Part shown: one piece after another, positions 58,628 through 64,000 of the stretch | Layout: the number at the start of each line of letters is the position of its first letter | Position numbering within the stretch: the stretch's first letter is position 1 | NCBI GenBank assembly: GCA_000720995.1 | Contig: JOEL01000044.1 | Span: 1 to 64,000, forward strand | Source: Streptomyces celluloflavus | GTDB taxonomy: Bacteria; Actinomycetota; Actinomycetes; Streptomycetales; Streptomycetaceae | Reading direction: 5' to 3' | Length of the DNA stretch: 64,000 nucleotides | Position numbers and translations under genes: made by a program | Notes under the pieces: model-generated | The model's database searches: none | The model's input: only the letters and a program-made list of their open reading frames with translations | What the model was told of the DNA's origin: nothing

Positions 58628-59908
58628 TTGCATCGCTATTTCACCGACCAGCGGCATGAAGCGCTCCGGCACCGGGTGAGGGATTTCGCCGAGCAGGAGA
58701 TCCGTCCCCGGATTGCGGAGATGGAGGCGAGCCGTACCGTCTGTCACGGCCTGTCGCGCCGGATCGCCCAGCAGGGGTGGATCGGCGCGACCGTGCACCG
58801 GGCGTACGGCGGGATGGGCGCCGGGCATGTGGCCAAGACCCTCGTCATCGAGGAGATTTCGCGGGTGAGCGCGGCCATGGGCGCCATGGTCCAGGCGTCC
58901 CAGCTGGGCGTCGCGAAGATCGTCCACTTCGGGAGCGAGGAGCAGAAGAAGACCTGGCTGCCGGCGATCGCCGCCGGCGAGTGCCTGCCGACCATCGCCG
59001 TCACCGAACCGCAGTCCGGCGGGCATGTCCTGGGGATGACCTCCACCGCGGTCCGCGACGGCGACGACTACGTCCTCAACGGCCACAAGATCTACGTAGG
59101 CAACAGCCATGTCGGCGATCTGCACGGCGTGGTCGTCCGTACCGGTGAGGGCCCCAAGGGCCTGTCGGCGTTCCTGGTGGAGTCCGACCGGCCCGGCTTC
59201 CGGGTCGGGGAACAGCGGCCCGCGATGGGACTGCACGGCTTCAGCTTCGGCGAGCTGTTCTTCGACAACTGCCGGGTGCCCGCGGCGAATCTGCTGGGCA
59301 AGGAGGGCGACGGACTCTCCGTGGCGTACTCCTCCAGCGTGCTCTACGGCCGGCCGAATCTGACCGCCGTGTCGCTGGGCATCCATCAGGCGGTGCTGGA
59401 CGAGACGACGCGCTTCTGCGCCGAGCGGCAGCGGTACGGCAAACCGCTGGCCGACCTGGGCAACATCAAGCTCAAGCTCGGCCGGATCCAGTCGCGGCTG
59501 CTGCTCGCCCGGCTGTCCGCGTACCACGCGGTGCATCTGCTGGACCAGGGCATGCCGTGCGACGCGGAGCTGATGAACGCCAAGCTGGTCAACGTCGAGT
59601 CGGCCCTGGAGTCGGCGCGTGACGCGATGGACATCCATGCCGCGTGCGGGCTGTTCACCGACCGGCCGGTGGAGCGCTTTCTGCGGGACGCGCACCATAT
59701 CTTCGCGCCGGCCGGCACCTCCGACGTCCAGCTGCTGCGCCTGGGCGAACTGGCCCTCGGCCAGGCGAAGGGCGAATGGTCCAGCCGGCTGGCGGATCTG
59801 CTGCGCCTCGATCCGGCGGAGCGGGCGGATCCGGACGCCCCGGCCCCGCTGCCGGGCCGGCGCACCGAACCGGCCGAGGAGTGCCACGCGTTCGCGCCGC
59901 TGAAGTGA
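58628..59908 (+). CDS. Acyl-CoA dehydrogenase
   Basis: 426 residues from TTG 58628 with GGAGGAG eight bases upstream; the longer frame to 58571 has no ribosome site. Acyl-CoA dehydrogenase fold: N-terminal helical domain (HRVRDFAEQEIRPRIAEME), beta domain with ICIAVTEPQSGGHVLGMTSTA-like FAD loop (seen as TIAVTEPQSGGHV), and C-terminal helical domain (FCAERQRYGKPLADLGNIKLKL, HHIFAPAGTSDVQLLRLGELALG). FAD-dependent alpha,beta-desaturation of an acyl-CoA is expected. Substrate unknown. The C-terminal 30 residues are Pro/Ala-rich. Preceded by the interleaved-repeat element. Confidence 0.9.
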   Translation: MHRYFTDQRHEALRHRVRDFAEQEIRPRIAEMEASRTVCHGLSRRIAQQGWIGATVHRAYGGMGAGHVAKTLVIEEISRVSAAMGAMVQASQLGVAKIVHFGSEEQKKTWLPAIAAGECLPTIAVTEPQSGGHVLGMTSTAVRDGDDYVLNGHKIYVGNSHVGDLHGVVVRTGEGPKGLSAFLVESDRPGFRVGEQRPAMGLHGFSFGELFFDNCRVPAANLLGKEGDGLSVAYSSSVLYGRPNLTAVSLGIHQAVLDETTRFCAERQRYGKPLADLGNIKLKLGRIQSRLLLARLSAYHAVHLLDQGMPCDAELMNAKLVNVESALESARDAMDIHAACGLFTDRPVERFLRDAHHIFAPAGTSDVQLLRLGELALGQAKGEWSSRLADLLRLDPAERADPDAPAPLPGRRTEPAEECHAFAPLK

Positions 59909-60027
59909 GACCCGGTGCCCGGCCCGTGCGGCGCGCCGGGCCCGCGGCCTTCCGGTACGGCGCGGCCCGGCGGCGGCGCCCGGGAGGTCCGCCGCCGCCT
60001 CCGCCGCGGGGCCGCGGCCCCGGGCGG

Positions 60028-60651
60028 TCACCCGGCGCCGGGGCCGGACGCGCCGCTCTGCCGCTGCTCCATGCGGTGGATCTGGTCGACGAGTTCGGCG
60101 GCCATCGCCTTGATCGTCTCCAGCCCCTCCCGCCCCCAGGGGCGCGGTTCGAGGTCCACCACGCAGACGGTGCCGAGCGCCGTCCCCGTACGGTCGATGA
60201 GCGGCGCGCCGAGATAGGAACGGACGCCGATCCCGTCCACCACGGGGTTGCCGGCGAACCGCGGGTAGTCGCAGACGTCCTCCAGGACCAGGGCCTTGCG
60301 GCGGACGACGACATGCGGGCAGTAGCCGTGGTCGCGGGCCATCACCCGTCCCGGCCGGATGTTGGCGGGCGCCGGTCCCAGCTCGACGGGTGCCTGGTCC
60401 TGTGCGGAGGTGTAGAGCCCGGCGAAGTACTGCCGCTGCTCGTCGATGAAGTTGACCATCGCGTACGGCGCCCGGGTCGTCCGGGCCAGCTTGCGCGCGA
60501 ACTCGTCGAACGCGGGCAGCGGGGAATCGCCGATGCCCAGGGCCCGCAGCCGGGCGACGCGCGCCGGGGCCTCGTCGTCCTGCGGGGTGAGCAGCAGATG
60601 GCGCGTCGGATCGTAGGAGGTGTACGGGACGCGGGAGACGGGGTGGTTCAT
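60028..60651 (-). CDS. GAF domain protein of a conservon
   Basis: 207 residues from ATG 60651 (GGAG upstream). A single GAF domain: FARKLARTTRAPYAMVNFIDEQRQYFAG, CPHVVVRRKALVLEDVCDY, SYLGAPLIDRTGTALGTVCVVD and a helical end. Overlaps the GTPase stop by four bases (ATGA). In many conservons the fifth gene is a P450; here a GAF sensor takes that position. May sense a ligand or redox state for the complex. Confidence 0.87.
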   Translation of the reverse strand: MNHPVSRVPYTSYDPTRHLLLTPQDDEAPARVARLRALGIGDSPLPAFDEFARKLARTTRAPYAMVNFIDEQRQYFAGLYTSAQDQAPVELGPAPANIRPGRVMARDHGYCPHVVVRRKALVLEDVCDYPRFAGNPVVDGIGVRSYLGAPLIDRTGTALGTVCVVDLEPRPWGREGLETIKAMAAELVDQIHRMEQRQSGASGPGAG

Positions 60652-61268
60652 GGCAGCTCCGGGGTCGCGACGAGAGCGGGGGTGAGCAGGTACTGGACGA
60701 GTGAGACCAGGACATGGGTGGCCGAACCGCACCGGCGGGCGTCGCAGAGCACGACGGGGATGTCCGGCGAGAGGTCGACGGCGCTGCGGACTTCGTCCGG
60801 GGTGTAGTGGTGGGAGCCGTCGAACTCGTTGACGGCGACGATGAACCGGATACCGCGCCGTTCGAAGAAGTCGACGGCGCCGAAGCACTGGTCCAGGCGC
60901 CGGGTGTCGGCGAGGATGACCGCGCCGAGCGCGCCGTTGGACAGTTCGTCCCACATGAACCAGAAGCGTTCCTGGCCCGGCGTGCCGAAGAGGTAGAGGA
61001 CGTGCGCGGGGCCGAGGGTGATCCGGCCGAAGTCCATGGCGACGGTGGTGGTGTGCTTGTCCTCGATCCCGGCCAGGTCGTCGGTGCCGATACTGACCTG
61101 GGTGAGGAGTTCCTCCGTACTGAGCGGTTCGATCTCGCTCACCGCGCCGACGAAGGTCGTCTTGCCGACTCCGAAGCCGCCCGCGATCAGGATCTTGAGT
61201 GCGGTCGGGAAGAGGTCGGGCACCGGCTCCCCCGGCGTCGTGGGGTCACAGTCGTTTGCGAAGTCCAT
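60648..61268 (-). CDS. cvnD: Conservon GTPase CvnD-like
   Basis: 206 residues. Walker A/G1 GGFGVGKTT, G3 LFGTPGQERFWFMW, and VAVNEFDG in place of NKxD: the signature of the CvnD family of MglA-like small GTPases. Starts 23 bases inside the DUF742 gene. In the conservon model CvnD works with CvnA-C as a membrane-linked complex resembling heterotrimeric G-protein signalling. Cytoplasmic. Confidence 0.93.
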   Translation of the reverse strand: MDFANDCDPTTPGEPVPDLFPTALKILIAGGFGVGKTTFVGAVSEIEPLSTEELLTQVSIGTDDLAGIEDKHTTTVAMDFGRITLGPAHVLYLFGTPGQERFWFMWDELSNGALGAVILADTRRLDQCFGAVDFFERRGIRFIVAVNEFDGSHHYTPDEVRSAVDLSPDIPVVLCDARRCGSATHVLVSLVQYLLTPALVATPELP

Positions 61269-61650
61269 GCAGCACCGCCTCCAGCAGGGCTCGGTCGGTA
61301 CGGGAGCCGGCTCCCGCCGAAACCGCGACGGGGGCCCGCGCGGTGAGTGCTCCGCAGTCCACGAGATCGGCGAGGAGCACTTTGGTGACCACGGCCGGCA
61401 GCCGTATGTGGGCGGCGATCTCGGCGACCGAGACCGGTCCGCCGCACAGCCCCAGCACCTGGGCGTAGTCGGGTCCCTGGCAGGAGTCGGGCCGCCGCCC
61501 GGTGGCCATCACCATGGTCAGCAGGTCGAAGTGGGACGTGGGGCGCGTCCGGCCGTTGCTGATGGTGTACGGGCGCACCAGCGGGCCCGCCTCGTCGTCG
61601 TACCACGGTGGCTCCTGGCCGCGCTGCCACCGTCGGCGACCCGGCAGCAC
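61246..61650 (-). CDS. cvnC: Conservon DUF742 protein CvnC-like
   Basis: 134 residues from GTG 61650, two bases after the roadblock stop, ribosome site GGTGG inside that gene. DUF742 core: LVRPYTISNGRT, FDLLTMVMATG, LCGGPVSVAEIAAHIRLPAVVTKVLLADLVDCG (winged helix-like). Its role in the conservon is not known in detail; it may act as adaptor to the GTPase. Confidence 0.93.
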   Translation of the reverse strand: MLPGRRRWQRGQEPPWYDDEAGPLVRPYTISNGRTRPTSHFDLLTMVMATGRRPDSCQGPDYAQVLGLCGGPVSVAEIAAHIRLPAVVTKVLLADLVDCGALTARAPVAVSAGAGSRTDRALLEAVLHGLRKRL

Positions 61651-61652
61651 GT

Positions 61653-62102
61653 TCAGCCACCGCCCGCGGGTGCCTGCCGCCGGGGAGGCGTGGAGAGGTA
61701 CGGCCGGACGCTCTTGACCAGCATTCCCATCTCGTAGCCCAGCACCGCCACATCGGCCTCGCGCCCGGCGAGCACCGCCAGGCAGGCACCCGATCCGGCG
61801 GTGGAGACGAACAGGAAGGACGATTCGAGTTCGACGACGACCTGGAGGACGTCATCGCCCCCGCCGAAGCGCACCCCGGCGCTGCGGGCGAGGGAGTACA
61901 GGCCGGAGGCCAGGGCCGCCATATGGTCGGCGCTGTCCGCGTCGAAGCCGTCGGCGGCCTTGACCAGGCCGTCGGAGGAGAGCAGGAGCGCGCTGCGGGC
62001 GTGCGGCACGCGCTGCACGAGTCCGGTCAGCAGCCAGGACAGATCCGACTGCTGACCTCCCGGCAGTTGCGAATGAGGCTGCGCGTGCACATCACTCACC
62101 AT
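61653..62102 (-). CDS. cvnB: Conservon roadblock/LC7 protein CvnB-like
   Basis: 149 residues from ATG 62102, overlapping the kinase stop by 11 bases; GTG 62099 is possible. Roadblock/LC7 fold: LSWLLTGLVQRVPHARSALLLSSDGLVKAADGF and ADVAVLGYEMGMLVKSV. MglB-like proteins of this type act as GTPase-activating partners, here presumably of CvnD. Confidence 0.93.
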   Translation of the reverse strand: MVSDVHAQPHSQLPGGQQSDLSWLLTGLVQRVPHARSALLLSSDGLVKAADGFDADSADHMAALASGLYSLARSAGVRFGGGDDVLQVVVELESSFLFVSTAGSGACLAVLAGREADVAVLGYEMGMLVKSVRPYLSTPPRRQAPAGGG

Positions 62103-64000
62103 GGTTGTGGTCGTCTCCTCTGAGGCGGGCGGTCGGGGTGTCGTGGTCACGGCCGTGGAGCGGGTGATCGCCGTCCGGGCCGGGGGTGTTGCCGGTACCG
62201 CCGTCGGGGTGGGCGGCCGGGTGGTTCTCGTCACTGGTGTCGGCGGCGAGGCTGATACCGCGCCGGAAGGCGGCCATCAGGCCGGGGTCGTGCATGGGCT
62301 CCGGCCCCGTACGGCGCACCGCGGACGGCAGGATCGGGTCGCCGCGCAGTTCGGGGACGAGGTGCTCCTGCTTGCGCCGGCGCGGCAGCTGCGGGCGGAT
62401 TCCACCGGGCGGCGCAGGGGCGTCCGGTGCGTCGTGCGGTACGGGCGGCAGTCCGGCCGGACCCGGCTCGGCGGGCCGCTCCTCGACGGCCCGGTGGTAC
62501 TCCGGGCCGTCGGCGGGGTACGCGGGCGTGAGCTGCCGGGTGGCGGGGGCGGCGGTCACGTACGGGGCGGATTGCGCCTGGGGGGCGTACGCCGGGGCTC
62601 CCGTGGGCGCGGCCCGGTGCGGCGCGGCCGGCTGCCCGCCGGTGTCCGTGCCCCTGTCCGCGTCGGCGCCGGTGCTCATGCCGGTGCCGGGGTCGGCGGG
62701 TGGCCCGGCCGCGGGGCGTGCGGCACCGTGGTGCGCCGCCGCGGGGGCGAGCTCCGGGGCGGGGCCGGACGGGGATCCCGTGCCGCCCTGGCCGAGGTGG
62801 TGCCGGGTCCGGTGTCCGTCGCCGGGTCCGCCGTCGCGCTCGTGGTCCGGGCCGGTGTCGGGCGACTCCGTGGGAGCGGTGCCCCGTTCGCTCCCCGCGC
62901 CGGCCGGTTCCGTGCCGATCAGCTCCGGCGGCAGGATCAGTACGGCCTGCACTCCGCCGTAGATGTTGCTCTGCAACCGGACCACGATGCCGTGCCGCCG
63001 GGCGAGCGAGGAGACCACGAAGAGGCCGATCCGCCCGTCGCTCAACAGCGCGTCGACATCGATGTGTTCGGGGTCGGCGAGCAGCGCGTTCATCCGCGTC
63101 CGCTCGTCCGGTGACATGCCCAGTCCGCGGTCCTCGACCTCGACGGCGAGACCGGCGGTGACCTGCTGGGCCCGCAGCAGGACGGAGGTCCGCGGGGCGG
63201 AGTAGACCGACGCGTTCTCGATCAGTTCGGCGAGCAGGTGGATGACGTCGGCGACCGCGTGGCCGCGCAGTGTGCCCTCGGTCGGGGGGACGAGCTTGAT
63301 CCTCGGGTACTGCTCGACCTCGGCGATGGCGGAGCGCAGTACCTCGATCATGGTGACCGGGCGGCTCCACTGGCGGCGCGAGACGGCGCCGCCCAGCACG
63401 GCGAGGTTCTCGGCGTGGCGGCGGATGCGGGTGGCCAGGTGGTCGACGTGGAAGAGGCCCTTGAGCAGGTCGGGGTCCTCGACCTGGTGCTCCAGCTCGT
63501 CCAGCATCTCGATCTCGCGGTGGACCAGGGATTGCAGGCGACGGGCGAGGTTCACGAAGACCTCGACCTTCTGCTCGCTGTCGTTGGCGGTGCACCGGGC
63601 GGCGGCGACCGCGTCGATGACGGCGGTCTCGGCGGCCCGGCCCACGGCGGCCACTTCGGCGGCGAGCAGATCGAGGGTGTCGCCGGTGCGGACCGGGCCG
63701 GGCTCGGGGTCGCGGTGCTGGAGCCGTTCGCCCCGCCGTACCTGGTCCAGCAGCCCGTCGAGGTCGGACCTGCTGCGGGCGCAGACCTGGCGCAGCCGGG
63801 CGTAGCGCGTGACGGTGGCGCGGGACGCGGCGTGGGCGGCGGCGCCCGCGGTGAGCACGATGATGCAGATCACCGCGAGGCCGCCGGTCAGCGCCGCCCA
63901 CTCGCGGCCGGTGAGCCGGACATCGCCGCTCCCGATGACGAAGGCGGTGACGGCCACGCAGGTGACGGCGGTCAGCAGGCACGGGACGGTGACGAGCCGG
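62092..64000 (-). CDS. cvnA: Conservon sensor kinase-like CvnA (partial, 5' end beyond window)
   Basis: At least 636 residues; the frame is still open at base 64000 (reading VTVPCLLTAVTCVAV before GTG 63957), so the true start is outside. Two membrane helices (the edge helix and WAALTGGLAVICIIVLTAG), a helical linker, then a HATPase domain: N-box HLLAELIENAS, G1 VEDRGLGMSPDE, G2 GRIGLFVVSSLARRHG. There is no clear phospho-accepting His, as in other CvnA proteins. A Pro/Gly-rich, disordered C-terminal tail of about 250 residues follows. Overlaps CvnB, giving one operon of five genes. Confidence 0.9.
   Translation of the reverse strand, partial: RLVTVPCLLTAVTCVAVTAFVIGSGDVRLTGREWAALTGGLAVICIIVLTAGAAAHAASRATVTRYARLRQVCARSRSDLDGLLDQVRRGERLQHRDPEPGPVRTGDTLDLLAAEVAAVGRAAETAVIDAVAAARCTANDSEQKVEVFVNLARRLQSLVHREIEMLDELEHQVEDPDLLKGLFHVDHLATRIRRHAENLAVLGGAVSRRQWSRPVTMIEVLRSAIAEVEQYPRIKLVPPTEGTLRGHAVADVIHLLAELIENASVYSAPRTSVLLRAQQVTAGLAVEVEDRGLGMSPDERTRMNALLADPEHIDVDALLSDGRIGLFVVSSLARRHGIVVRLQSNIYGGVQAVLILPPELIGTEPAGAGSERGTAPTESPDTGPDHERDGGPGDGHRTRHHLGQGGTGSPSGPAPELAPAAAHHGAARPAAGPPADPGTGMSTGADADRGTDTGGQPAAPHRAAPTGAPAYAPQAQSAPYVTAAPATRQLTPAYPADGPEYHRAVEERPAEPGPAGLPPVPHDAPDAPAPPGGIRPQLPRRRKQEHLVPELRGDPILPSAVRRTGPEPMHDPGLMAAFRRGISLAADTSDENHPAAHPDGGTGNTPGPDGDHPLHGRDHDTPTARLRGDDHNHGE

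Noticed and set aside
55043-60715. Minus-strand open frame of almost 1,900 codons opposite the amidohydrolase, acyl-CoA dehydrogenase and GAF genes
   Set aside because: Low-complexity Arg/Gly/Val translation, and it spans three well-supported genes on known frames. An artefact of codon bias.

Overview
The window is high-GC actinobacterial DNA, almost certainly from a Streptomyces chromosome. The signs are strongly GC-biased third codon positions, frequent GTG/TTG starts, 4-base ATGA/GTGA stop-start overlaps, twin-arginine signal peptides, a conservon (cvn) signalling operon, leaderless promoters, long terminators without U-tracts, and rare TTA codons. The first 56 bases are not biological: they are an Illumina Nextera i5 adapter left at a contig end.

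Layout. (1) 0.36-1.2 kb: an L,D-transpeptidase. (2) 1.2-9.9 kb: a peptide ABC importer operon (binding protein, two permeases, fused double ATPase) divergent from a ROK regulator followed by an M81 (MlrC-like) peptidase. (3) 9.9-13.8 kb: glutamine synthetase-like ligase, amidohydrolase and an MFS exporter, a split FluG-like arrangement. (4) 13.9-16.0 kb: a PAS/GAF/SpoIIE/ATPase phosphatase. (5) 16.2-19.8 kb: an XRE-TetR fusion regulator and what looks like a carnitine-degradation operon (BKACE, carnitine 3-dehydrogenase, thioesterase). (6) 19.9-31.7 kb: mostly cell-envelope and unknown-function genes (secreted serine hydrolase, DUF427, secreted trefoil-like protein, metallophosphoesterase, MFS, membrane propeller protein, DUF2079, DinB-like, DUF309, D,D-carboxypeptidase). 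(7) 31.9-35.8 kb: P450, MAB_1171c-type membrane protein, ImmA/IrrE-like metalloprotease and XRE regulator. (8) 36.5-40.4 kb: a membrane protein, DapA-like lyase, class II aldolase, XRE-cupin regulator and a PPOX oxidoreductase. (9) 40.7-44.5 kb: a 1,277-residue secreted subtilase.

(10) 44.6-53.7 kb is the most unusual part. A Fur/CatR-type repressor and a catalase flank a tightly overlapping six-gene cassette: AurF-like diiron N-oxygenase, class II aaRS-like amino acid:[carrier protein] ligase, AcpS-type phosphopantetheinyl transferase, a free carrier protein, a MaoC hotdog protein and a SAM methyltransferase. An MBL-fold protein and an MFS exporter follow. TTA codons occur in the N-oxygenase, the methyltransferase and the catalase, suggesting bldA control. 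I read this as a small pathway that modifies a carrier-protein-bound amino acid, product unknown.

(11) 53.7-64 kb: a tRNA-Pro(GGG) gene lying inside the open frame of an alpha/beta hydrolase, a Tat-exported propeller-amidohydrolase fusion, an acyl-CoA dehydrogenase behind an AT-rich element with interleaved inverted repeats, and a conservon (GAF protein, GTPase CvnD, DUF742 CvnC, roadblock CvnB, kinase-like CvnA) cut by the window end.

All calls come from reading the sequence and its translations. No database search, folding or composition calculation was run. Repeats, hairpins and promoters were found by eye and checked base by base.
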